The position numbers and the translations under genes were made by a program. The notes under the pieces were generated by a model. The model had not been told where the DNA came from, searched no databases, and saw only the letters and a program-made list of their open reading frames with translations. Shown here in pieces: positions 27,701 to 36,351 of a stretch of DNA of 56,665 nt. Each line of letters starts with the position of its first letter. The first letter of the stretch is position 1. Source of the stretch: Candidatus Fermentithermobacillaceae bacterium (GTDB taxonomy: Bacteria; Bacillota; Sulfobacillia; Fermentithermobacillales; Fermentithermobacillaceae); assembly GCA_012837895.1 (NCBI GenBank), contig DUQH01000080.1:1-56665 (forward strand), in the 5' to 3' direction.

Positions 27701-28744
27701 ATGTTGGAAAAAGAAAAAGCTCTGGAGTTGGCCGTTGCTCAGATTGAAAAGCAGTTTGGCAAAGGGTCAATAATGAGATACGGCGATGCTCCTCAGAAGA
27801 TGGCGGTGGAGGTTATACCAACCGGTGCCCTGGCGCTGGATGTTGCCCTTGGAGTAGGGGGCATTCCCCGCGGGCGTATAGTAGAGATTTACGGTCCTGA
27901 AGGCTCAGGCAAGACTACCGTAGCTTTACATATCGTTGCAGAAGCACAGAAGGCCGGGGGAATTGCCGCATTTATTGATGCTGAGCACGCTTTGGATCCG
28001 GTATATGCCAGCAACCTCGGCGTTGATATTGAAAATCTGCTTATTTCCCAGCCTGACACCGGAGAGCAGGCGCTTGAAATTGTAGAGGCTTTAGTTAGAA
28101 GCGGTGCGGTAGATTGCATCGTTGTAGACTCAGTGGCAGCTTTATCTCCCCGCGCTGAAATCGAAGGCGAAATGGGCGATGCCCACGTAGGACTTCAAGC
28201 ACGGCTTATGTCCCAAGCTCTGAGGAAACTTACTGCCGTGGTGTCTAAGTCGAAGTCAACGGCGATTTTCATAAACCAAGTGCGGGAGAAAATAGGTATC
28301 ATGTTTGGAAATCCTGAGGTTACCCCCGGCGGAAGAGCCCTGAAATTCTACTCTTCTGTAAGGCTGGACGTAAGGAGAATCGAGAACCTGAAGCAAGGCA
28401 CTGAGACAATAGGTGCCAGAACCAGGATAAGGGTTGTGAAGAACAAGTTAGCCCCGCCTTTCAAGGAAGCTGAAGTAGACATTATCTTCGGAGAGGGGAT
28501 TTCCAAGGAAGGCTCTCTCTTGGATGTAGGCGTTGAGAAGGGTATCTTGACAAGGACGGGCACCTGGTATTCTTACGGGGACATCCGCCTTGGCCAGGGG
28601 AAAGAAAATGCCAGACAGTTTCTTAAGAACAATCCTGAAGTCAGCCAGGAGGTTGAAGCCAAGATTAGAGCCCTGCTAAACCCGGATAAGGCTGATACAG
28701 GAGATGCGGATGATGGCAAGTCCGGCAAACAGGGTAAGAAATAA
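27701..28744 (+). CDS. recA: Recombinase RecA
   Basis: RecA forms filaments on single-stranded DNA, catalyses strand exchange and triggers LexA self-cleavage. The 347-residue protein has the starting segment [11 protein letters not shown], Walker A GPEGSGKT, the [10 protein letters not shown]-like C-terminal region and the loop 2 region [19 protein letters not shown] 27701 is chosen: AAGGAG at 27684-27689 lies 11 bases upstream, whereas GTG 27689 overlaps that site. No intein or intron interrupts it. recX overlaps its 3' end. Confidence 0.98.
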   Translation: MLEKEKALELAVAQIEKQFGKGSIMRYGDAPQKMAVEVIPTGALALDVALGVGGIPRGRIVEIYGPEGSGKTTVALHIVAEAQKAGGIAAFIDAEHALDPVYASNLGVDIENLLISQPDTGEQALEIVEALVRSGAVDCIVVDSVAALSPRAEIEGEMGDAHVGLQARLMSQALRKLTAVVSKSKSTAIFINQVREKIGIMFGNPEVTPGGRALKFYSSVRLDVRRIENLKQGTETIGARTRIRVVKNKLAPPFKEAEVDIIFGEGISKEGSLLDVGVEKGILTRTGTWYSYGDIRLGQGKENARQFLKNNPEVSQEVEAKIRALLNPDKADTGDADDGKSGKQGKK

Positions 28745-29204
28745 GACGCCGATGTATGCTGCCCTGAACATTTTGTCAAGGCGGCAAGTGAGCACAGGCC
28801 AAATGCGGTTTATGCTCTCGAAAAAAGGGTTTGCACCTGATGATATAAGGGAGTGTATCGGGAAACTTGAGGAATGGGGTTATCTTAACGATGTGGTGCT
28901 TGCCAGGAATATCGTAGAAGCGATTATTCGTAATAGTCCATGCGGTAAGAAACGCTGCTTATACGAGCTCGAGAAACGACAATTCGACAGGGATCTGGCA
29001 AAAACCGTGGTAGAAGAAGTATATTCTGAGTATGACGAACGGGAACTGGCACATGCTGCAGCTAAGCAGTATGCACGAAACAAGACCGAATGGACCAACA
29101 GAGATAAGGAACGCCTGGCCCGGTGGCTATATGGCCGTGGATTTACTCATTCAACCATATTCTCTGTAATCAGGACATTTGGCCAGGCAGGAGACTATGA
29201 GTAG
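28710..29204 (+). CDS. recX: Regulatory protein RecX
   Basis: RecX binds and modulates RecA filaments. The ~164-residue protein shows the three-helix RecX repeats: [40 protein letters not shown] and a C-terminal [22 protein letters not shown] 28710 follows AGGAGA (28697-28702) and overlaps recA by 35 bases; ATGs at 28704, 28713 and 28752 are also possible. The overlap suggests translation coupled to recA, the usual arrangement. Confidence 0.88.
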   Translation: MMASPANRVRNKTPMYAALNILSRRQVSTGQMRFMLSKKGFAPDDIRECIGKLEEWGYLNDVVLARNIVEAIIRNSPCGKKRCLYELEKRQFDRDLAKTVVEEVYSEYDERELAHAAAKQYARNKTEWTNRDKERLARWLYGRGFTHSTIFSVIRTFGQAGDYE

Positions 29205-29291
29205 CCGAACGAATGCTGGCTCTGCCTATGTTGATACCTGGGTACGTTTGTTGCGGAAGGATCCGGTAACTTGTGTTATGACACGTTAACA

Positions 29292-29309
29292 GATTGCGGC
29301 TGCGCAATC
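29292..29309 (+). repeat. Small perfect hairpin in the recX-rny gap
   Basis: GATTGCG (29292-29298) and CGCAATC (29303-29309) form a 7-bp stem with a 4-base loop. No T-run follows. It is in the 239-base gap between recX and rny, upstream of the leader terminator. Confidence 0.35.
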
Positions 29310-29392
29310 GTGTGAATATTTGCAATAATCTACACCATAACTTCCTGTTGCATATATAGGATCTTTACCAGGTAGACGGGGTTTTGACCAGT

Positions 29393-29418
29393 AAGCCGAG
29401 CGTGCTGCTCGGCTTTTT
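29393..29418 (+). terminator. Intrinsic terminator in the rny leader
   Basis: A 9-bp perfect stem AAGCCGAGC (29393-29401) / GCTCGGCTT (29407-29415), loop GTGCT, continues into a T-run. It ends 25 bases before the rny ATG, leaving no room for a promoter between it and rny, so it probably terminates recX read-through and may also attenuate rny. Confidence 0.8.
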
Positions 29419-29443
29419 CCACTTGCAGAGGAGGTGACAGGAA

Positions 29444-30973
29444 ATGCAGTATGTCTGGTATGTTGTAATGCTTGTTCTGGGTGCCTCGATAGGATACTTG
29501 CTTCGCAGGATCATCGGCGAAGCCAAGATAGCATCTGCTGAAACTGAAGCTCAGAGGATATTGGATCAGGCCATAAAAACGGCCGAAACCAAGCACAGGG
29601 AGATTGTACTCGAAGCCAGGGACAATGCTCAAAAGCTCAGGGCTGAGCTTGACAAGGAGTCCAGAGAAAGACGTCTTGAACTGCAGCGGTTGGAACGCAG
29701 GCTTATTAACAAGGAAGAAGGTCTAGACCGGAGGCAGGAATCCCTGAGCCGGAAGGAAGAGTCCCTGTCACGGCAGGAAAAATCACTTGCGCATAAACAG
29801 CGTGAACTTGAAGAATTGCACGAAATGTCCATCAAGGAACTTGAACGTATTTCAGGACTGTCGAGGGAAAGCGCTCGTGAGAGGATTCTCCAGGAAGTCA
29901 GGGAGACCCTTAAGGCAGAAACTGCGAGACTGATCAGGGATGCAGAAGATCAGGCAAAGGCAGAGGCTGAACGGAAGGCAAGGAGCATAATTGCCCTGGC
30001 TATTCAACGGTGTGCCGCCGACCATGTAGCAGAGAATACAGTGTCAGTAGTTGAACTCCCCAACGACGAGATGAAAGGCAGGATTATCGGCAGGGAAGGC
30101 AGGAATATCCGTACCCTCGAAACTCTTACAGGTATTGAACTCATAATTGATGATACCCCTGAGGCAGTTATCCTGTCTGGCTTTGATCCTATCAGGCGGG
30201 AAGTGGCCAGGCTTGCCCTTGAAAGGCTTGTTGCTGACGGACGGATCCACCCGGCACGTATAGAGGAAATGGTGGAAAAGGCAGAAAAGGACGTAGAGGC
30301 AATCATAAAGCAAGAGGGCGAACAGGCAGCAATCCGTCTAAGCGTACACGGCCTTCACCCTGAACTCATAAAACTGCTGGGCAGGTTGAAGTTCAGGACG
30401 AGTTACGGCCAGAACGTGCTGAAACATTCGGTCGAGGTAGCTCAGCTAGCTGCAAACATGGCCGCAGAGATCGGTGCCGATGTGAATCTTGCCAAACGTG
30501 CAGGGCTCCTGCATGATATTGGGAAGGCAGTGGACCACGAAGTTGAAGGTTCTCACGTAGGCATCGGGGTCAATTTGCTCAAGAGGTACAGGGAGTCCCA
30601 GGGTGTAATCAAGGCCATCGAAGCTCACCACGGCGATGTAGAGCCTCAGACTGTCGAAGCTTTCCTGGTAGCTGCAGCAGATGCTATATCCGCTGCACGT
30701 CCAGGTGCAAGAAGGGAAACCCTCGAGATGTATCTCAAACGGCTTGAGAAACTTGAGGAGATCGCCAATTCATTTGAAGGTGTAGAGAAGTCATACGCCA
30801 TCCAGGCCGGCAGGGAGATCAGGATCATGGTCAAACCTGAGAGAATAGATGACCTGGGCGCAGTTACCCTTGTCCGGGATATAGTCAACAGGATCGAGAA
30901 GGAACTGGAATATCCTGGTCAGATTAAGGTTACTGTGATCAGGGAAACAAGGGCTGTGGGTTACGCCAAGTAG
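29444..30973 (+). CDS. rny: Ribonuclease Y
   Basis: RNase Y is the membrane-anchored endoribonuclease that starts mRNA decay in many Firmicutes. The 509-residue protein has an N-terminal transmembrane helix ([18 protein letters not shown]), a long charged coiled coil (~30-200), a KH domain ([15 protein letters not shown]) and an HD domain ([20 protein letters not shown]). A GAGGAGGTGA ribosome binding site precedes ATG 29444. The order recA-(recX)-rny-ymdB-spoVS is conserved. Control may involve the leader terminator at 29393. Confidence 0.97.
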   Translation: MQYVWYVVMLVLGASIGYLLRRIIGEAKIASAETEAQRILDQAIKTAETKHREIVLEARDNAQKLRAELDKESRERRLELQRLERRLINKEEGLDRRQESLSRKEESLSRQEKSLAHKQRELEELHEMSIKELERISGLSRESARERILQEVRETLKAETARLIRDAEDQAKAEAERKARSIIALAIQRCAADHVAENTVSVVELPNDEMKGRIIGREGRNIRTLETLTGIELIIDDTPEAVILSGFDPIRREVARLALERLVADGRIHPARIEEMVEKAEKDVEAIIKQEGEQAAIRLSVHGLHPELIKLLGRLKFRTSYGQNVLKHSVEVAQLAANMAAEIGADVNLAKRAGLLHDIGKAVDHEVEGSHVGIGVNLLKRYRESQGVIKAIEAHHGDVEPQTVEAFLVAAADAISAARPGARRETLEMYLKRLEKLEEIANSFEGVEKSYAIQAGREIRIMVKPERIDDLGAVTLVRDIVNRIEKELEYPGQIKVTVIRETRAVGYAK

Positions 30974-31029
30974 AAAATGCAGGGGCGCCGGTCCCGGCGC
31001 TCCTGATGTCAAACACGGAGTATACAGCA

Positions 31030-31581
31030 ATGTCTGAGAAGAAAGAGAACAGGGAGAACAAAACAACGCACACAAGAATGCACAGTGGAGTATCTCACAA
31101 CGAGATCGAAATACTTGCCGCACTGCTCGTGGCCTTTCCCCAGATATCAAGAGTCACTTTTGACCCGGAAAAGCGCATGCTAAGCATGGCGTTTTTGTGT
31201 GAAGGCCCAGTGAGCCAAGCTAAACGGAAGCAACTCCAATCGCTGTACCTTGACTCAATAGATGTCTACAGGGCGCTCACAAACAAAGACATGAGTACGG
31301 TCAAGTGCTACTGGGAAACCATTGACCAGTTTCATTGTTTTCATGTGGAAAGGGACGTGGCTTCCCTATCTACTGCTGAATTGAACCTGACAGCAACTTT
31401 GATTGCCGGGCAAGTCCAGCTGGTTTCAGATACAGATGAACCCTTTGCCGGTGAAGCTGAGTTTTCCTGGTCTGCAAAACTGCTCTTGCAGGAGATGCTG
31501 GAGCGAATCCGTGAACTGGAATGTCCAAGAACCCTGGTTGCCCTACGTGAAGGCGAAAAAGTAATCGTATTCCATAAGTGA
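31030..31581 (+). CDS. Protein of unknown function between rny and ymdB
   Basis: A ~183-residue soluble protein that I do not recognise. After a charged N-terminal tail it has ILAALLVAFPQISRVTFDPE and then a mixed alpha/beta pattern; HCFHVERDV is a His/Cys-containing stretch of unclear meaning. No membrane segment. ATG 31030 follows ACGGAG; ATG 31006 is also in frame. A G+C-rich hairpin (GCGCC/GGCGC around 30983-30998) without a T-run separates it from rny. It ends nine bases before ymdB, so the two are probably co-transcribed. Confidence 0.7.
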   Translation: MSEKKENRENKTTHTRMHSGVSHNEIEILAALLVAFPQISRVTFDPEKRMLSMAFLCEGPVSQAKRKQLQSLYLDSIDVYRALTNKDMSTVKCYWETIDQFHCFHVERDVASLSTAELNLTATLIAGQVQLVSDTDEPFAGEAEFSWSAKLLLQEMLERIRELECPRTLVALREGEKVIVFHK

Positions 31582-31590
31582 GGTATACTG

Positions 31591-32370
31591 ATGAATCTGC
31601 TCTTTATCGGAGACGTATTTGGTTCTCCAGGCCGTTCGTTCCTAAAGGCTATGCTCCCGGAACTTACTGAGAAGTACCAGATCGATCTAACCATAGTAAA
31701 TGGTGAGAACGCAGCAGGAGGAGCAGGCCTTACGGGGCCTGTGGCCCAAGAGTTGTTTTCCATGGGTGTAGATGTGATAACTTCGGGCAATCACATCTGG
31801 GATAAGAAAGAGATTTACCAGGTCATTGATGCTGAAGATAGGATCTTGCGACCCGCCAACTACCCGCCGGGTATCCCAGGTAAGGGATCAGGCATTTATA
31901 CAGCCAGGGATGGTACGGCAGTAGGGATCATAAATGTGTGCGGCAGGGTATTTTCACCCCAGAGTTTCGACTGTCCTTTCAGGATCCTCGACGAGGAAAT
32001 CGCAAGGCTAAGAGAGGTTACTCCAGTCGTGGTCGTAGACTTCCATGGGGAAGCGTCGTCCGAGAAAGTATCAGCCGGCTGGTATGTGGACGGAAGAGTC
32101 ACTGCCCTTTTCGGGACGCATACCCATGTCCAGACCGCCGATGAGATCATCCTTCCCAAGGGCACAGCTTACATAACTGATGTAGGTATGACAGGCAGCT
32201 ATGAAGGAGTTATCGGTGTCAAGCGAGAAGTAATAATAAAGAATTTTTTGGCGCAGTTGCCTGTCCGGCATGAGCCTGCTAAAGGAAAAAGGCAGTTATG
32301 CGCAGTGTACTGCGTCATAAACCCGTCAGGCAGAGCAGAGAGCATACAGCGTATCATGATCAGGGAATGA
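31591..32370 (+). CDS. ymdB: YmdB family metallophosphoesterase
   Basis: A 259-residue TIGR00282 protein. Metal-binding residues are seen in GDVFGSPGR, NGENAAGG, SGNHIWDKKE and GTHTHVQT. B. subtilis YmdB hydrolyses 2',3'-cyclic AMP and influences biofilm, motility and spore decisions. It acts in the cytosol and often follows rny, as here. ATG 31591 follows the preceding stop by nine bases; GTGAGGT lies at the end of the preceding gene. Confidence 0.95.
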   Translation: MNLLFIGDVFGSPGRSFLKAMLPELTEKYQIDLTIVNGENAAGGAGLTGPVAQELFSMGVDVITSGNHIWDKKEIYQVIDAEDRILRPANYPPGIPGKGSGIYTARDGTAVGIINVCGRVFSPQSFDCPFRILDEEIARLREVTPVVVVDFHGEASSEKVSAGWYVDGRVTALFGTHTHVQTADEIILPKGTAYITDVGMTGSYEGVIGVKREVIIKNFLAQLPVRHEPAKGKRQLCAVYCVINPSGRAESIQRIMIRE

Positions 32371-32388
32371 CAAGACCTTTCTGCCCAG

Positions 32389-32415
32389 GCCGGAACAAGC
32401 GATAGCTTCCAGAAT
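32389..32415 (+). promoter_or_regulatory. Possible sigma-H-type promoter before spoVS
   Basis: GCCGGAACA (32389-32397) and CCAGAAT (32409-32415), 11 bases apart, loosely resemble the sigma-H pattern (RNAGGAWWW ... RNNGAAT), each with one or more mismatches. spoVS of B. subtilis is sigma-H dependent, which motivated the search. The rest of the 163-base gap holds a short AGAAT/ATTCT inverted repeat (32411-32426). Confidence 0.3.
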
Positions 32416-32533
32416 CGGAAAATTCTACTTGTCAAACGAGAGAATTGCCATTAGAATGGAAATACACCAAGATCCGGCAGTTTCATTGCTGTTTGCAGGC
32501 TGTTGACTGTCAGTTTAGCAGTATGGAGGGATA

Positions 32534-32839
32534 ATGTTGGGAGTAAGCAACATAGATCGGCGAGATACCACGTCTGTTGAAGTTCTCAAAGTTTCTTCCA
32601 AGTCAAGTCCCAATGCAGTCGCCGGTGCCCTGGCGGGTGTCATCAGGGAGAGGGGCTATGCCGAGATTCAAGGTATAGGCGCCGGTGCCATTAACCAGGC
32701 CATCAAAGCAGTGGCGATTGCACGGGGATTCGTAGCGCCAAGTGGAGTAGATCTCGTTTGTGTCCCGGCGTTTACTGACATCACAATAGACGGACAGGAA
32801 CGAACAGCTATCAAACTTATAGTAACCTCACGGAATTAA
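32534..32839 (+). CDS. spoVS: Stage V sporulation protein S
   Basis: A 101-residue Alba-like protein. The core VEVLKVSSKSSPNAVAGALA and AINQAIKAVAIARGFVAPSG match SpoVS very closely. It has a ~15-residue N-terminal extension relative to the usual 86-residue protein, supported by GGAGGG just before ATG 32534. SpoVS is needed for late sporulation (coat/cortex, septation control). Its stop abuts the PHP reading frame. Confidence 0.97.
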   Translation: MLGVSNIDRRDTTSVEVLKVSSKSSPNAVAGALAGVIRERGYAEIQGIGAGAINQAIKAVAIARGFVAPSGVDLVCVPAFTDITIDGQERTAIKLIVTSRN

Positions 32840-33778
32840 TTGAACCCAGATCAGTCTCAGTCGCAGCTTAATCAAAAATCTTATGTGACTTCTCCGGCTG
32901 AAGGATGCTTTAGCCGCAGGGGTCTTTATTGTTTTTTTTGCGACCTTCACATCCATACTACTGCATCTGATGGCCACCTTACATCCGGTAATGTGGTTCA
33001 ACACTCGCTTGCCTTGGGCCTAAGAGCTATTTCCATATGTGATCATGACACCATGTCAGGCTATCTGGAGCTTGCAGGCATGTACACACCAGGCAAGCTG
33101 GGGATAATCAATGTCAACGGCCTCGAGGTGGTTCCAGGCATAGAGATAAACAGCAAATGGGAGCAAAGAGAATTGCACATCCTGGGGTATTTCGTTGACC
33201 CCTTAAGCAGCGGGTTCTCACAGCTACTTTCGGGCCTCAGGGATTCCCGGCTCCAGAGGGTACACGCCATGGTAGGGAAACTTGCTTCCCTTGGCATGCC
33301 CCTTGAAATCTCCAGGGTGTTGGAACTGTCCCAGGGTGATTCAATCGGCCGCCCCCATATTGCTGAAGTGATGGTGGAGAAAGGCTATGTGTCAAGTATA
33401 AAAGAAGCTTTCAGTCTTTATCTCGGCATGGGAAAACCCGCATATGTAGACAGGCGGCATCTAACCCCGGCTCAATCAATAGCTGCAATACGTGCGGCAG
33501 GAGGTATTGCAGTGTGGGCGCATCCAGGGGTAACAGGCGCCGACTGGCTTCTCAATGAACTTATAGAGTCTGGCCTCCAAGGGATCGAAGTCTATCATCC
33601 TGAACACGACGATGAGGAGCAGCAGAAATACTTGGATATGGCGCGGGAAAACAGCTTGGCCGTTACCGGCGGCTCGGATTTCCATAGCATAACTTCGTCT
33701 GAAGGCGCAACCATAGGTGACTTCGGCATAACCTATGAAAACTTTGAAATCATGAAGCGTCTTGCGGCAGCACAATAA
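32840..33778 (+). CDS. PHP domain metal-dependent phosphoesterase
   Basis: A PHP-fold phosphoesterase (COG0613 type) of up to 312 residues, with metal ligands in CDLHIHTTASDG, ICDHDTMSG, PGIEINSK, AVWAHPGV and GGSDFHS. Such enzymes release phosphate from nucleotides or act as 3'-5' nucleases. The start is doubtful: TTG 32840 and GTG 32885 lack ribosome binding sites and add ~34 residues not typical of the family. A TTG at 32929 with GCAGGGG upstream would begin MFFCDLHIHT if the T8 tract 32932-32939 were one base shorter. Confidence 0.85.
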   Translation: MNPDQSQSQLNQKSYVTSPAEGCFSRRGLYCFFCDLHIHTTASDGHLTSGNVVQHSLALGLRAISICDHDTMSGYLELAGMYTPGKLGIINVNGLEVVPGIEINSKWEQRELHILGYFVDPLSSGFSQLLSGLRDSRLQRVHAMVGKLASLGMPLEISRVLELSQGDSIGRPHIAEVMVEKGYVSSIKEAFSLYLGMGKPAYVDRRHLTPAQSIAAIRAAGGIAVWAHPGVTGADWLLNELIESGLQGIEVYHPEHDDEEQQKYLDMARENSLAVTGGSDFHSITSSEGATIGDFGITYENFEIMKRLAAAQ

Positions 33779-33958
33779 TCACTCCGGCACAAAGGGTGTT
33801 TCCGGATCATGGATTTCATCATGATATGGTTTCGGCTCCAAACTCAGCGCAGGCCGGCGTTTCCTTTTCCTTCGTTTAGGGCTCTTTTGGGCCTTTTTCG
33901 TTTCCTGGGTTTGCGATTCCGGTCGATGCACGGTTGGCACAGTGGGATCGTGTGACAT
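33779..33958 (-). CDS. Possible small basic protein
   Basis: A ~59-residue open frame (MSHDPTVPTVHRPESQTQET...) with a strongly basic centre (KKAQKSPKRRKRKRRP) and a Pro/Glu-rich tail. I see no homology. GGAGGT lies ~15 bases upstream of ATG 33958, too far for a good ribosome binding site. It fills the gap between the PHP gene (stop codons abut) and the acyl-CoA synthetase gene. It may be a real small nucleic-acid-binding or spore protein, or chance. Confidence 0.35.
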   Translation of the reverse strand: MSHDPTVPTVHRPESQTQETKKAQKSPKRRKRKRRPALSLEPKPYHDEIHDPETPFVPE

Positions 33959-33990
33959 GTGGACTAGGCACAGACCTCCTTGGATGCTGA

Positions 33991-34030
33991 TTGCAGGTAA
34001 CCGGGCACATGGCCCGGCTACCCGCTGCAA
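33991..34030 (-). repeat. Long imperfect hairpin downstream of the acyl-CoA synthetase gene
   Basis: TTGCA...TGCAA ends enclose GGTA-a-CCGGGC (33996-34006) and GCCCGG-c-TACC (34012-34022), giving a stem of 15 or more pairs with few mismatches around loop ACATG. It starts 21 bases after the synthetase stop in the direction of its transcription. No T-run follows, so it could be a transcript-stabilising 3' hairpin. Confidence 0.55.
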
Positions 34031-34051
34031 ACCTACTAATGGCCTACCTAC

Positions 34052-36157
34052 TTACGACGAAAGCTTGATTTTTATATCAAGCGCGCTCAGTCCCTTAGGA
34101 TACGCAAAAACCGGGTTAATATCCAACTCGGATATCTGCGGGAAATCCCGGCACAACTGGGCTACTCTGGCGATTGCTTCGCAGATAGCAGGGATGTCGT
34201 CGGCTTCGGCGCCTCTAAAGCCCTTTAGTATGGTATATGCTTTGGTCTCGGTTATCATTTCTTCGACTTCACGCTTGGTGAGTCCTGAAGCTAACCTGAA
34301 CGAGGCATCCTGAAGCAGGTTTACCAGGATTCCGCCTGAACCGAAGGCAACCATTGGCCCGAAGGTGTGATCCTTGATCATTCCGATGATGATTTCGTCG
34401 CCCTTGGGCATCATCTTTTGGACTTCAACGCCGTAGATCTTGGCGTCAGGAGCTGCCTTCTTTGAATTCTCCATGATGGACCTAAAGGCGGCCCTTACTT
34501 CTTCCCCTGACTTGAGCCCGACTTTGACCCCGCCTATATCTGTCTTATGCATGATATCAGGTGAAGAGATCTTCATGACTACAGGGAAGCCCATTTCCTG
34601 AGCGAATTTCTCCGCTTCTTCTTCTGAAGTAGCCAAGCGGGAAGGAGCTGCAGGAATCTTGTATGCTTCGGCTACCTCAGCAGCTTCCGGGCTGAGCAGC
34701 AGATCTCTACCGTCTGCCAGCACTTTATCGAAAATGGCCTGGACCTTTTCTTTATCCACATCTTCGAAAGTCCATTCCTCTTGGTCTTGGACAGCTTCCT
34801 TTAGTTCAGCGTATTTAGCCATACCGATAAGGGTATGTATGCCTGGCTCAGGGAAAGCGTATGTGGGTACACCGTTTTCACTCAGGTAATTTACGGCTTT
34901 CTCCACTGCAAACCCACCGGTGAAGGCGGCAGTCACAGGTTTGTCCGGATACTTGCTTCTGGCTTCAACTATGACCTCTGCTACTTTGTTTACTTCGATG
35001 ACAGCGGTAGGGGAGAGAAGCACTGTTGCGGCATCGACATTGGGATCGGCCAAGGCTGCATTGAGAGCGTTTTCATACCTGTCGTAGTGTGCGTCTCCGA
35101 TAACGTCGATTGGGTTATGGATGTTGGCCATTGACGGCATGGTTTCTTTGAGGAAGTCCAGGGTGTTCTCGCTGAACTCGGCCATTTGCATGCCGCCCAG
35201 CTCGATTGAGTCGCTGGCAACAATTCCAGGCCCGCCGGAGTTGGTGATGACTGCCACACGCTTGCCCTTAGGGATGGGCTGTGTTGTGAAGGCGCTGGCC
35301 AGGTCGAAAAGCTCAGTCATGGTTGACGCCCTGAGTACACCCGCATGCTTGAAGGCGGTTTCATAAGCAGTGTCAGAACCTGCAAGCGCGCCGGTGTGGG
35401 ATGATGCCGCCTTTGCGCCGGCTGCGCTGACCCCTGACTTAAGGATGATGACTGGTTTCCGCTTGGTGGCTTCCCTTGCAACCTCGATAAACTTGGGCCC
35501 GTCCACTATATCTTCGAGGTACAAGCAAATCACTTTGGTGTTTGGATCGTTAGCTGCGATTTCAATGAAGTCAGCTTCATTGAGGTCTGATTTGTTGCCG
35601 AAACTCACAAACTGGCTGAAACCTAAGCCGGTCTTAAGGCTCCAGTCCAAAATGGCCAAACACAGCGCGCCACTTTGGGAGATGAAAGCTATGTTGCCCT
35701 TGAGCGCCATGTTCTTGGCAAAGGTAGCGTTGAAAGGTGTGTGGGTGTCCATGACACCGAGACAGTTCGGCCCGACGATTGTCATGTTGTACTTGCGGGC
35801 GACCGCCACCAGTTTTTCCTCAAGTTCGCGGCCTTCTTTTCCTACCTCTTTGAACCCTGCAGTGATCACGATCATGTGCTTTACTCCGGCCTGACCGCAT
35901 TCCTCTGCAACGGGAACTGATACCTTGGCCGGAACGCAGAGCACTGCCACGTCGATAGGCTTCTTAACATCTACGATTGAGGGATATGCCTTGATCCCGC
36001 AAACTTCCGGGTCTTTGGGGTTAATAGGATAGATCTCGCCTTGAAATCCTGAGGACTTCATGTTTTCAACAACTGCATTGCCAATCTTGCCTGGTGTGTT
36101 AGAGGCACCTATAATGGCTACAGATTGGGGACTCATAAGAGACATAAGCTTACTCAT
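34052..36157 (-). CDS. ADP-forming acyl/acetyl-CoA synthetase (fused alpha-beta)
   Basis: A ~701-residue acetate-CoA ligase (ADP-forming) type enzyme that makes ATP from acyl-CoA, ADP and phosphate. The order is CoA-binding domain (SVAIIGASNTPGKIGNAV), succinyl-CoA-ligase-like domains with the phospho-histidine region ASSHTGALAGSD, and a C-terminal ATP-grasp domain (FPVVMKISSPDIMHKTDIGG). The fused alpha-beta form is common in anaerobes and fermenters. ATG 36157 (MSKLMSLMSPQS) is preferred over a longer frame to 36223; AGGAAGG is 12 bases upstream. Divergent from the MerR-like gene. Confidence 0.9.
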   Translation of the reverse strand: MSKLMSLMSPQSVAIIGASNTPGKIGNAVVENMKSSGFQGEIYPINPKDPEVCGIKAYPSIVDVKKPIDVAVLCVPAKVSVPVAEECGQAGVKHMIVITAGFKEVGKEGRELEEKLVAVARKYNMTIVGPNCLGVMDTHTPFNATFAKNMALKGNIAFISQSGALCLAILDWSLKTGLGFSQFVSFGNKSDLNEADFIEIAANDPNTKVICLYLEDIVDGPKFIEVAREATKRKPVIILKSGVSAAGAKAASSHTGALAGSDTAYETAFKHAGVLRASTMTELFDLASAFTTQPIPKGKRVAVITNSGGPGIVASDSIELGGMQMAEFSENTLDFLKETMPSMANIHNPIDVIGDAHYDRYENALNAALADPNVDAATVLLSPTAVIEVNKVAEVIVEARSKYPDKPVTAAFTGGFAVEKAVNYLSENGVPTYAFPEPGIHTLIGMAKYAELKEAVQDQEEWTFEDVDKEKVQAIFDKVLADGRDLLLSPEAAEVAEAYKIPAAPSRLATSEEEAEKFAQEMGFPVVMKISSPDIMHKTDIGGVKVGLKSGEEVRAAFRSIMENSKKAAPDAKIYGVEVQKMMPKGDEIIIGMIKDHTFGPMVAFGSGGILVNLLQDASFRLASGLTKREVEEMITETKAYTILKGFRGAEADDIPAICEAIARVAQLCRDFPQISELDINPVFAYPKGLSALDIKIKLSS

Positions 36158-36282
36158 GTTGTTACTGCACCTTCCTCTAGCATTTATTGCACAAAGAAAG
36201 ACCACCAAGCCTAAGTCTAACACAACTTATCTTTACCAGTAAACAAAGAGAGGCAAACTGACAAATGTGCCTTGGCTCAGCT

Positions 36283-36314
36283 ATACCATTTTTTGTATGG
36301 TGTGGTATTATACG
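36283..36314 (+). promoter_or_regulatory. Nested inverted repeats / possible operator before MerR-like gene
   Basis: ATACCA (36283-36288) and TGGTAT (36303-36308) form one inverted repeat, and ACCAT (36285-36289) with ATGGT (36297-36301) another. TATTATACG follows. The arrangement lies ~40-70 bases before ATG 36352 and would suit binding by a dimeric MerR-like regulator. No convincing -35/-10 pair with normal spacing is seen. Confidence 0.35.
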
Positions 36315-36351
36315 TATGGAGACTAATGGAAACATGGCTGGGGGAAGTGCA

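Noticed and set aside
28704-28752. Intein or intron in recA
   Set aside because: The RecA frame is complete and uninterrupted at 347 residues.
33942-34313. Plus-strand 123-residue frame over the end of the acyl-CoA synthetase gene
   Set aside because: Antisense shadow of a well-supported gene, Ser/Ala-rich with no start signals.
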